This document shows, piece after piece, positions 23,001 to 35,100 of a stretch of 64,000 nucleotides of DNA (positions are counted from its first letter, which is position 1; the number at the start of each line of letters is the position of its first letter). Made by a program: the position numbers and the translations under genes. The stretch covers positions 23,375,001 to 23,439,000 of the forward strand of contig JAMJFZ010003163.1 in the NCBI GenBank assembly GCA_026225945.1, in the 5' to 3' direction. The stretch is from Cricetomys ansorgei (Eukaryota > Chordata > Mammalia > Rodentia > Nesomyidae). A model generated the notes under the pieces. The model made no database searches. It was not told the DNA's origin and saw only the letters and a list, made by a program, of their open reading frames with translations.

Positions 23001-26000
23001 AGAAGATGGATTGTTGGGCTTACAAGAAGAGTTCTGAATCCAACATGCAGCTGCCAGAGCTGGGCTGAGCCCTAGAGGCCCAGGAGTGGTATATCTACCT
23101 CTCTTTCCTGGAAGCCCTTTGTGCAGTGAACCTTCACATCTGTAGGCACACTGAAAAAAATGTATTCATTCTAAACAGGTACAGACAAAGTGTGTGTCTT
23201 GCCATTGTCTCTGCAGTGATACAGAATAGCACTTTTATTGTTACTAGGTATTTAAAACAGTCTGGAGATGATGTAGAGTATAAAAAGGGCCTGTATAAGG
23301 AATATCAAATACGATGCCGTTTTATCAAAGGGACTTGAGCATCCACAGATCAGTAGGTCCTGGAACCAATCCACCAGGGATACTGGGAGTCAACTGTGTA
23401 GTCAGCCTTGGTGTCCCAAGTAGAGGCTCTGATGGTAGGTGAGTCACAGAACTGAAAGGGTTAAAGATGTCTGTCAAGGGTGCTTGGTGAACCCGCCTGT
23501 AGGAGAGGACATTGGAGGCAGCAATTGCCAGCCAACTATAGCCTTTGTTTATGGCACTCAGAAGCAGGTAGGCAGAGACCATTCTGGGGGTCTCCTGTGG
23601 CTGCCCAACTGCTCCCAACACTTGCAATATTTATTGTGATTTTACACTTAATACTATTACTCATGTTGGAATATAACCCCATCACGTCAGGGATTCGATG
23701 CCAGAGGCTTCCAAGCGTGTTTATGGTCCAGATGGGTCAGCCTACGGCGCCGTTTGTAGAGGGATAGATGACCTGGGTGCAGACAAAGGCCCCACTAAGG
23801 TATTCCCTGTCCTGCTTGCTTGGCTTCTGAGGATGTGGAATTGTTGACGAACCCCTGTGCCCTGTGGGAAACGCAGTTCCTGGGACCCGATCTACTATTT
23901 TATCTGTTTGTCTTATCTGACCAAGTCACCAATTGACTGTGGATCTAATTAGCAAGTGGCCATTTTGCTCGCCGTTCTGGTTTTCATTCCCTCACCGTAC
24001 ATCATCTGCGGGGTCTTGATAGCCTCAGGCTCTCAGAATGCTTATTCTATTTGTTCTTGTCGCTTAAAAATGTCTCTTATTGGAGGACATCATAGAACAA
24101 AGAAATGCATATTCCAAAGGCCCAGCTAAGTGACTGTCAGCAGCCCAGGAATCAGGGTGCTTAGAAATGCTCACGGGTCCCTTCCTAAGTGGGGACCCTT
24201 ATTCCTGCCCAGAGTGACTCCTAACCTTCTAGATTAATTTTCCATGTTTCACAGAACTTCATGTGGATAGAACCAGACAGAAAATGCTCATTCAATTGTC
24301 TGCCATAGCCATGAGACGTGAAAGGCTCATCTCCGTGGGGATAGATGCCGCACAGTATGACGGAGTTTTGGTTTGAGGGTTGTGTGTGAACACTAATTCT
24401 ACTAATGCTGAGTTTTACACTTTGGGTGTTGTGTGTGTGAACACTGTTCTTTCTACTGACAACTGCTGTTCTAGAAAGTGAGCTCTAGAGAACAGCAGCC
24501 AATCCCAGGCCCAGCAAGTGGCACTTCAGCAGGCCATCTTGGGTGCAGGCTGTAGCTGACCAAAGCCCACTTACACAATAGCCCTAGAGTTAGGGAGAGT
24601 GGCGGCTCTTGTCCCCATCACTGGCACTTGGTCACCTCTCTCCTGTTCACAGGCGTGGTGTCCTGCACCTGCACGAGAGCAGTGGCATCCACGACATTGG
24701 CCTACCCCAGTGGCAGCTGCTGCTCTGCCTGATGGTCGTCATCGTTGTCTTGTATTTCAGCCTCTGGAAAGGAGTGAAGACATCGGGAAAGGTAATGTTC
24801 TTCTTCAGCTGGGAGGGGAAAGGTAATGTTCTTCTTCAGCTGGGAGGTCAGCTTGGAAAGAAACGTGTTTTATTTTGTGTTTTCTATCTACCGCCGACTG
24901 GCTGGTGCAGAGGCTAGAACCACAAGTTCAGGTCGCACCCTCAGCTCTGCCACTGTGTGGACAAGTCTGTTACCCTAAGCCTGACTCCGCCCAACAGCAG
25001 GGTAAAGGGGTGCAGGTGGATCAGGCTTCCTCATATTTTCCCTTGAAAGCTTCCATCATAGCGGAGACCAAGGTGTGGGAAATACCTAAGGTCTGAGACC
25101 AAGGCTAAAGCAACTACTGACCAATCTTTGACCTTGCATCCTCGCCTAAAACTGCATGTAAGCATTGCATCCTACTCAGAAATCGGCAAATCTCTTTAAC
25201 TATGGGATCAATACATCTACATTGAATTTCCTAGAGAAAAATGTTTCAGAAGATAGCTAGATGTGTGCTTTGGTTCTGACACAACCGCTGGGCACCCTCA
25301 AGTGTCTAGGTACTTGGGAGAAGAATACAAGGCTAGCTAGCTCATGAGGTGGTATTCTGAACTTGGGTGGTGTTGCCTCCTGTGGTCACCTCTCAGGGAT
25401 GGAGTACTTAGGGAGTGGCTTCTGTTGGTTCTTAGCTAGCGGAATAACATGGGAATAACAATCCCGCTAGGACTCTGTGTGGTCTAGAACTCGACTGTAA
25501 TTAAAGATGCTGTAACTGGAAAGTGTTCTTTCTATTGCTTTGCTTAGATACTGCTTTGAAACAAGCCACACCAAGATATAGTGAGTTAAAACGGCAGGCG
25601 GTTAATCGTGTCTTACAGTTCTGGGAGTTGAGTGGGCTCAGCTGGATTCTTCTGTTCTCTGTGATATTGCCTGGTCCATAGGTCTGGAGACCTGACTGGG
25701 CTGGAACATCCTAGGTGGTTGGGACTGGCTGGGAGCTGAGTTGGAGCTCTCAGTCAGAGCACTTGGCGTTGTTTCCATGTAGCTTTTCTGTGTTTCCTGG
25801 GCATCTCACACAATAACAGCTGACCTCCCAGCGCATGCTCCAAGCAGAAGAGACCTCACATGCCATAGCTCTTCCAGTCTCTGCTTGCATCATGCTTGCT
25901 TTGTCCCAGTGCCCAAACCCGTCTAAGACCCCTGGCATCCTCATTCTTGGCACACGGTAAATATGTCTTCAGTAAATGCTTACTGATGGGTGGAAGGATG

Positions 26001-26081
26001 AGTATATAAGTTTAGGGGACTTTATTAAATGCTTAGCTCAACTTATTAAACTTAAAAAAAAATAAAGACAAGGAGGCATAT

Positions 26082-26116
<35 letters not shown>

Positions 26117-29100
26117 TTTGAGTGCTCTATCTGCATGTCCACCTGTATGCCAGAAGAGGGCATCGGACCCCATTACAGATGGTTGTGAGCCACCCTGTGG
26201 TTGCTGGGAATCGAACTTGTGACCTCTGGAAGAGCAGCCAGTGCTTTTAGCAGCCAGTGCTTTTAGCTGCTGAGCCATCTCTCCAACCTCCTCAACTTAT
26301 TAAGCGTTTATGTGCACCTACTATGTGTTATCCTAGATGCTAGGACTAGCAGAACACAAATAAAAGACAGGTTCTTCTCTTAGTTGTTTTGATCAATTTG
26401 TATTACTGATGGATAGGCTTGGGGTCAGCCCAGGTGTCCAGTATTTTGAGTCTCTATCCAGAAGCATCTATGTGTGGCCTCCCTTAAATAAACACCAGTG
26501 GTCACAAATTACACTTGTTATTGTGTAGTTTGCTTCTATTTTAAACTTAACTTTGCTTTGGAAATAAATTCATAGTAGGTAGTCCAATTACACGTTAATA
26601 AAAATAGAATAAGCTGTTATTAAGCCAACTTAACAGTAGCTACATCTAGATAGACAGTTGTAGCCACTTGTATGTTTGCCTGCACTTTGTCTTGAGAGAG
26701 GTTGTGTTTCCTACCATAGGCCATGGTCAAAAAGTCTGAGATGTCACATTAGTGGCTGACGGATTCTCTTTCAGCCAAGACTGTCTACAAGGGCCGTGGA
26801 GAGGGTGGTATTTGTGCTATACCTGTCAGGATAGGCATGGGTAGAAATGGGGAGAAGGAAAAGGTTCTCATTGGAAGGACTTGTGTGATCAAAGCTACCA
26901 AGCTGTGGAAGCCTTGGACAAGCCCTGCTTGGGGTTCTCCCTGTGCTCTTGGTACCAGGAACAGGCCTCGCAGCCCGTCCTGGGAACTTCAGAAGATGGG
27001 TTGCAGGCCAACAGTATTCTAATGTAGCAACCCAAGCTTATTCCTCACTGTCATGAGCAGACCATGAGCTGTCTTCAGGGGGTGTCAACTGAGAGATTAG
27101 GAGGAGCACGAAGGGCTGAACATGCTCAGTTCCTCTTGTCAAATTCACATTCTGAGGTGAGGAGGAGGAGGAGGGAGAGGAGGGGGAGGAGGAAGAGGAG
27201 GAGGAGGAGGAGGAGGAGGAGGAGGAGGAGGAGGAGGAGGAGGGTCTCACCAGCAAAGTGCCCTCCATGTGGAAACACGAATAAGGATGTGAGTGGCCCT
27301 GCAGGGTCAATTGAAGCCAGGGCCCCCCATTTGCATAGGTTCCCTGGAGTTCTGAACATTTAGCACACAGAGGCCCCAGCTGGTCTGTGGGGAGGGCATT
27401 TCTAGAATTGTCTTCACTTGGGACATTTCCATGCCCTGTCTTTAGTTGTTTTTTATAAACTGGCCGATGAGGAGTCCAGGGTATTGCTTACTCCTTCCCA
27501 GAACAGCACAGGAGCTTTTCTTAGTCTGCCTCCAGAGTCACAGAGGGGGCCTGGGATGAGTCAAACTGTATACGTGAAGATGATTTGGAAAGATGCTGAC
27601 TTCTTGGCTCTTGGGAAGGTGAGAGCAGAGCGTCGTCTGAACCAGAGGAAGGGGTTACCCCAGGCCACACACTCCGTGACAGCTGTGTTGGCCCAGGAAG
27701 CGCCTCGGAGGAGGAGATCAGAAGGGGTCAGAAGCAGTGCTCGCCTCCCCATCTCCTGAGTCCCCACCAAATCTTTTCCCGCTCGGAACTAAACTTTGGG
27801 AAACTTCAGAGGCCCCTCTCCCGGGGAGGTGAGAGGATGTGGCCAGAACCGGCCATTTCTCTTTACTACTTCCTTGCCAGCCTTTGGGCTGTTTGGAAGA
27901 TGGGAGCAGAGACCGTGTTCCAAATTCTAGCAGAGGTGGTAGAATCGGAAGAGAAAGGAAGCCAGACAAGTTCATTGTTTGAGTTTTGTAGTAGTTAATT
28001 GACAGAAAGGCTTTTTTGTTTGTGTTTTAACTTACAGTCAAGTTGTAATTCTCGCCATCTTCCCGCTGCTGTGTCAACACGGGCTGCTCCTGGTTTCATG
28101 ACTTGACTGGACCGAGTACGCAGAACAGAGTCATTTGCATGTGATCCTCGCTTACACCGAACTATTTATAGCTTGCTGCTTTCTTAAGCAACATCAGTGT
28201 CCTGCCACACCCTATGAATTCTTTTGTACAAAAGACTACCTCCATTGTTAGTGAAACAGCAATGAAACTCAGTTCAAAGACCACAAACCCTAAGAACTTC
28301 GGAGGATGCTGTGTGGATATTTACTTTATTCTTTATTTTAATCCTTATTTGTGTGCAGATGTGTATGTCTGTATGTGTTTAGGACGCACGTATGTAGTTG
28401 GGTGTGTGTGGACATGCAAGTCCCGGATGGAAGACTGTGGACTGTCATTCCTGTTCACTGTTTTGTTTTGTTTGAGTCACGGATTGTCACTGGTCTGTCC
28501 CTTGGCTAGCTGGAGCTTCCTCCTAGCAGTGTAGGTATTTATATTCTCAGTGTTGGAACATAACACCCACTGGAGCTTCTCCAACTGCAGGTCTAAGAGG
28601 ATCCTGACGGGCACCTTGATAAAGCTCAGATTTCTAGTCCTTCCTGGAGAGAGTCTGATTTGGTGTGGGTGGGGCAGGAGCTCCCACTTCCGATGAACTT
28701 CTGGGTGACATCAATGCTAGTGGTCCAGGGGCCTCACCTTGACCAAGGCCATCCTTGGCCTGATGCCTGGATCCATAGCAAGGCTTGCATACTTTCAATA
28801 ACAGAACCTCATCATCTCCCTGGCCAGCTTCTAATAGCTCTGCCATCTGGAGGCTCTTCCTTTTATGAGCGATGGTCTTCTTCATTTTTAGGACCAGCCA
28901 TTGGTTTGAGTTTGGTACTTTGGAACTTCAGAAATTATCAACAGACACATCCATGTGTGTCAGAATTTATGCTTAAGGATGGACATGGTGGAACATGCCT
29001 TGAATCCCAGCATTCAGGAAGAGTCAGGTAGATACCTATGGGTTTGAGACCATCTTGTCTATTAGAGCAGGTTAGCCAGGGCTACCTAGTGAGGTCCTGT

Positions 29101-32100
29101 CTCAAAAAATAAACAAACAACTATGTTTAAAACAAAAGACGAAAGAAAAAGGAGCTGCTCATTTTGTTCTTTATCTCACACTTGAAATGAGGTCTGGGAT
29201 GGAGATGACAGAGCTCAGACGTCTCTTTTGTTATGTGTGTAGGTGCATGTGTGAACGTGAGGGGGCTGCCCTCCAGCCTGCAGCCTTGAACTGAACCTAT
29301 GGACACAGGAAAAACAAGCTGCTCTTTCTTGATGCTTGACTGCACTCCCAGTTGGCTCTGTCTACTATACCCTTGTAGAAACCAAATCCATATCGGAGCC
29401 TCACTCATGGGCAGTGTAGGACCACCTCCAGGCCCCATGGGAGATTCCTTGGAGTCAGAACACTGGGTGCTGTTTTCATGGGAGACGTGTGACCACACCC
29501 AGCCTGCTGGGCAGGACAGTGCATCTGGGCCACAGCTGCTGACATGAGTTGTAGGAGACTGTAGCTGTTAGGACAAGGATGGATGACTGATCTTTGTTCC
29601 CGCTGCCAAGGGTTGAGATCCATTTGTCCCAGTTGGAGAGACTGAGTCATCTGAGACCAACGTGAGGCCACCCAGATGCAACAAGTTCACTTCCAAGGGC
29701 ATGCTTTTTTTTCCATGTTTCTGCACCCATGAACCCTCAGAGAACACAGAAGCCAAAGTCCATGTTCTCAAAGATATTCATAGAACTGGAGAGTGACCAC
29801 ATGCCGGTGCCGTGGAACAGGGGAGCCACCCCTGGTTCCCTCTGAACCGCGTGTGCCCATCACTGCTGGCTCTGCTCTCTGTGGTTTCCCATTCATTTGC
29901 TCACATTTTCATTCTTTCTTTGACCAACTCTGTCATCCACTAACCCTCTGGTTTATAACTCACCTTGTGAGCTCTTGCATCCTTCCATCCCTCCACGCAA
30001 CCATCTGCCCACCTAGCTACCCATCCATTCGTTTAGCCAATGACCCAGTCCTAAATCCAACCATCCACCCCATCTCCAACCACCCACCCCATCTCCAACC
30101 ACCCACCCCATCTCCAACCATCCACCCCGTCTTCTAACCATCCACTCCATCTTCTAACCCAGCCTTTCATCTATATGGCTGTTCATTCATTCACCTAAAA
30201 TATTTTAAAAGACTCATGTATACCAGGAATAAGGAAATAAGAAAGCAGGGTGGTGGTGGCACACGCCTTTAATCCCAGCCCTCAGGGAGGCAGAGGCAGG
30301 TGGATCTCTGTGAGTTCTAGGCCAGCCTGGTCTACAGAGTGAGTCCCAGGACAGCCAGAGTTACAACAAAGAAACCCTGTCTCAAAAAACCAAAAAGAAA
30401 AAAAAGAAAAAGAAGATAAATTCTAATCTGTAAACACAAGTATGGAAAAATGTGTGACTTTGTCACTAATACGTCAGTCTTCATTTTGAACCCATATCTT
30501 TGTAGGCCTACAAAGAACTTGACCCTCAGTCATGTCTGAAGTTATCCATGTTCTCTCCAGGGCTGTGTACTGATTCTTCAGGAGGCAGAATGCCTGAGCT
30601 GTAGGGGAAGAATAAGCTAGTCTTTAAGCTATGAGTCCACTCGTGATTTAGCTGTGTCTTCCTTGGGTCTGAGTACCCAACCCTGGCTCCATGTTCAGTT
30701 CGAGGCACAGCTTTTCTGCAAAGAAAATGTTATAGCCCACAGCTGCATCAAGTGTGAAGACATATAATCTGGGCTACATGTTGAGCTCAGTTGGAAAAAA
30801 AAAATACTGGAGTTGAGATTGTACCTTAGAACATTTGAACCAAAAGTCCAGGACTGGGAACTGTCTTCCACATCCTTGTATATAACTCCTCTGGAGCATT
30901 CTAATGTGTAGTCAAGAGAATGAAGAATCAGAGAAGATGGCGACCCTCCTATCACCCTTCTCTCTGTCTCCAGGCTGGGCAGGGCGTGACTATCTGTTTT
31001 GATTCTAAAGGTAATCTCTTCCCTTTTGTGTTTCTGAAGATGATAGTTTGACTTGGTCACGATCTGCTCCTATTGAGATGGAGAATGCCCAGAGATTCTG
31101 TCTTCTGCCTGGCCGCCCGCATAACTTGAGACAATGTTCTTAAATGTGGATAAAGCAAAGGAGAGAAGCTACGTGTTGTACGCATATCTGTAATCCGGGC
31201 ACTTGGGAGGAGACTGAGACAGGAGGTCATGGATTTGGGGAAACCTGGGCTACAAGTGATCCTATGTCTCATAAAGATAACAAAAAAAAATATCTCAGTG
31301 GTAGAATGCTTGCTTGATGTGTGGAAGGATCTGGGTTCTATTCTGTCCTCAATACTGACGGAAATCAGAGCACACATACACAAGACAAGGAAGAGGTAAA
31401 GCAGAGGGAGAGGCAGCAAAGGAGGTGAATGAAAATGGAGAGAGAAAAGAGGGAGAGAGATGGAGATTTTAACAGCCTGCCTGTAAGTTGGCGCAACAAC
31501 CAGTGCCTATATTGTCACAGAGGCAGGACTGACAGGGAAGGGTGAGTGTGCTCAGTTCAATATGGGGTGGCTTAAAGGGCTTGGGAAAGGCAGCTTTGTT
31601 GAGAAAGAGCCATCGGGGGCTTTGAGAACCTCATTTGTGTCCCCGGTGACCTCAGCTTCTGTCTTCGTCCTATTCTCTAAGCGGCTGACTCAATCAGTTT
31701 TCAGCATCTCGTCATTGTTCTGTCCCTGGGGTCTGGCCAAGGACCTGGCCCTGAGAGGAAGATGGGGACTCAAACACTAGGAGGAGGAGGCTGGGGATGG
31801 GTAGGTTGCTTTCTGGGAAAAGATCCCTGTGCCCTTGCCGTAGTACCTACCCAGGTCACAGACAGAGCACGAGTCTCACAGCCGGCTTGTTTATTGCTCA
31901 GGTCGTGTGGATCACAGCCACCCTGCCTTACTTCGTGCTATTTGTGCTCCTGGTCCATGGTGTCACACTGCCTGGTGCCTCCAACGGCATCAATGCCTAC
32001 CTGCACATTGACTTCTACCGTCTCAAAGAGGCCACGGTGAGTGTCCTTGGCCCCCTAGCCTTCAGGCAGGTGGAGGGAGGCTTCTTAGGGGCAGCTAAAT

Positions 32101-35100
32101 GGGTGCGGCAACATAGGATTAAGAGGGGTGTGTTTTACTATGCTCCTTTCTTGGTTCGGTATCCAGCTTACCGCTATGCTATAGAGCAGGGACCAAGAAG
32201 CCACCTTTTTCTTGTGTAACTCTTAGGAAGATGGTAGACCATAGGCCGTGGGTCACCTTGAGACTTGTGAAGCACTGCAGGCTTCCATGTGTTCTGCACC
32301 TCTCAGTTACCCTCCTTCACTCAGATATGTAGATACCATGGAGCACACTCGGTGAAACCGCTTAGGGGATTAGGGCTAAACCGTGACACCGAGGTTGGAG
32401 CGGGGCTCAAAGCTTTAGTCCACCAGCCATCTACTTCTGTCACCGGAGGGAGAGGATGGCAGAACAAACTCCATCACCTCTGGAAGTCCCTATTGGGTCT
32501 GCAGCTGGAAGTCCATCAGAGATCATTACTTTCTGGAGGGGCTACGTTCGTAACTCTTGGACACCACCAGAATCCTTTGGTCTTGCCCTGTCAACATCCT
32601 ACCCTAGGATTTTAAATATACTGACTTTCTTGAAAATCTAGACATTACACGGACCCACTGGGCTCCCCCAGAATGTGATGACTCCGGTACCCAAAGCAGG
32701 GAGATGCTAGGGAGGGTCCAGCCTGCTGTTGTAACAGCCTGTATCTGCTTCAGAACACATTTCCTAGTCCACGGCCCTCTCAGGGAGGCAATCCAGTTCT
32801 GTAGAAAGTAGATATGGTGATGATTTTTGTTTCTCAATCGATTTTTAGGTATGGATTGATGCTGCAACTCAGATATTCTTTTCCTTGGGGGCTGGATTTG
32901 GAGTCTTGATTGCATTTGCCAGTTACAATAAATTTGACAACAACTGTTACAGGTAAGCACCCTTTCAGCGCTCACCAACGCCTTAAACCCTGAGGTTGGT
33001 CCTTGTAGGAATGGAGAGAGGGCTGGCTTATTCTAGACAGGAAGTCACCCGTTCCTAGTGGGCCATCCTGTTCAATTCTGGGAACGCTGGTGGGATCTAT
33101 GAAGCCCAAGGAGGAAGTGTCTTTCACTTGAAGATGCCACTTGGGTAGGTGGAGGCCACAACTGTAGGACACCATGGGGACAAGTCACTGGGACAGAGGA
33201 GCATGGCATGGCTTCCAGAGGAAATGGAGATGCCTGATGCCAATCAGATACTGTGTTGGGCCCCTAAGCAGGCCGCTGAGGACTGGCTGGGTCAGAAGTA
33301 AGGCTTCATGGCAGGTGAGATGCAGAAGATCTTCTCCAGTTAGGGTCAGTGAGCACCTTGTTATCTCCTGCAGACCCAGCACTATGAGGACTTCTGTGCT
33401 GGGACAGAGTTGGGCCTGCCTTTCCTACTCCATTTAAAAATTAAGGCAAAATCACTGTCTTTGATTTGAGAAAGAATAGGATGAATGTGCCTTCAGGGGA
33501 GGTTTTAGGGAGATCAGGAAATGGGGTGGCTGTCACCTAAGAAGGGTACCATCAAGAAGTGCACTTGAGGCAGGCCTGGGAGGATACTTGGCATTATGGC
33601 AGACAGCCATGGCACAGATGGCGTGTGTGGTAAGGAAAGGCATGGACAAAGACAGGGAGGCGGTGGGTGTGTCTGTGGATCAGCCAGTTGCTTTGTTTTG
33701 TTTGTTCCACGAGTATACGCTAGAAGTCATGAGAAATACGCCAAGAAGGAAGATTGGGTCATCTTAGCATGGCTCCAGAATGACAACAGGAGGAGCTGGA
33801 AAGTTCACTGAAGGAGAGAGTAACTCTGATCCTCAAGAATTTAACACATGCCTTGGGTATCAAACAGTTGTGTCAGCTCTTCGCATAAGCTCTTTGCTTA
33901 TGCACTACCCTAGCAGGTACTGACCCAGTGTTGACCAGGCAGAGGGGCTCATGTGAAAACAGGAAAGGAGGGACGATGACCTTTGAGGCTGGATCAGGCT
34001 GAAGATTCCAGAGGTTATGAGTGGTCCATGGGCAGAGTGGGGCTGGAGTCAGGTGGACTCGAGTTGTCAATAGCAGCCTCTCTCTCTCTGCCAGGGATGC
34101 CCTGCTGACCAGCACCATCAACTGCGTCACCAGTTTCATCTCTGGGTTTGCCATCTTCTCCATCCTTGGTTACATGGCCCACGAACATAAGGTCAAGATT
34201 GAGGATGTTGCCACTGAAGGTAGGTGGCCAGACTAAGGAAGAAAGGCTGAGCTGGATTCACAGCTCTTCTGTAGTTGAAGGACTGTGAGGGTTGGTTCTG
34301 GAGGTTTTTGAACCACCCATCTGCTAGACTTTCCCTTGAGGCCATCGGTGGACGTTCCTGGCAATCATGGGGTTTGGACCCACAACAAAACTTTCCTCCA
34401 AGTTAGTCTAAGGGGAACACACTTTGGCACACCCATTCTGCACCATCTTTTGTGATAATTAAGCAATAATTAGGTCCAAATCTTTCTCAGCTCTCAAGTC
34501 CCCACAGCACTGGGTCTGCAGGAGGTAGCATCCGGTGTGCAGGCTGGGTGATTTCCATATAAAAGATGTTTAGCTACCTACACCCCCGGAGATCCAGAAG
34601 CATAGCAACTGGTTATTCGTCAGGCTTCCAGTGCAGGTCAGATGCTGTTTATCTTACTATAGAGAAGTAGAAACATCTGTGTCAAAGGAGTCACCCCTGA
34701 AGGACAGACTTCATGTAGAACTCACTCCTTGAGAGTCCCCTTAACTCTTATAGAGTAAGAGCTCCAGGGTTAATCTCATTAACATCTAATTACATCTTTA
34801 AGGTCCTCAATCCTCTTCACATCACTATATTGGGGAGCAAGGCTGGGCATGAATTTCAGTGGGGACAAACTATGTTCAAAATACAGCAACGAACATTTAC
34901 TTTGTTCCCATAAAGCTGCACGGCCTGCGCGAGTGGATTTTCTTTAAAGATGAATGATTTGAGATTTAAGCTAAGTATGTGCTAGTGGGCAGTGATGTTA
35001 GCCTTCGGCTCCCGTCAGCCTGACTCTGGAATCTCTGTCCTCCTTTATGGTCTTCTGTGTTCTTAAGGACACAAAGAAGTTGAGACCCAGGAAAGGGCAG

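Larger units (their letters stand above)
13758..24652 (+). other. Slc6a2: Slc6a2 intron 4 (10.9 kb) with several repeats
   Basis: The largest intron. It holds a 33-bp minisatellite (16027-16178), B1-like pieces (16969-17062, 17541-17676), tetranucleotide repeats, a Z-DNA-prone TG/CG run, a 39-bp duplication (19820-19896), a SINE fragment near 22150 and an AG/AT-rich block near 22440-22610. The rest looks unique and I see no coding exon in it. Confidence 0.6.
24847..31901 (+). other. Slc6a2: Slc6a2 intron 5 (remainder)
   Basis: About 7 kb of mixed unique and repeat DNA. It holds a B2 (26069-26290), a GGA tract, three B1/ID-type elements, a CCATCTCCAA minisatellite and a CpG-retaining motif cluster at 28070-28175. 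No coding exon is visible. A possible old interspersed repeat at about 25545-25640 is too degraded to class. Confidence 0.6.

Noticed and set aside
27038..27363. Frames with poly-Arg, poly-Ser and poly-Leu
   Set aside because: They read through the GGA trinucleotide tract and reflect its composition only.
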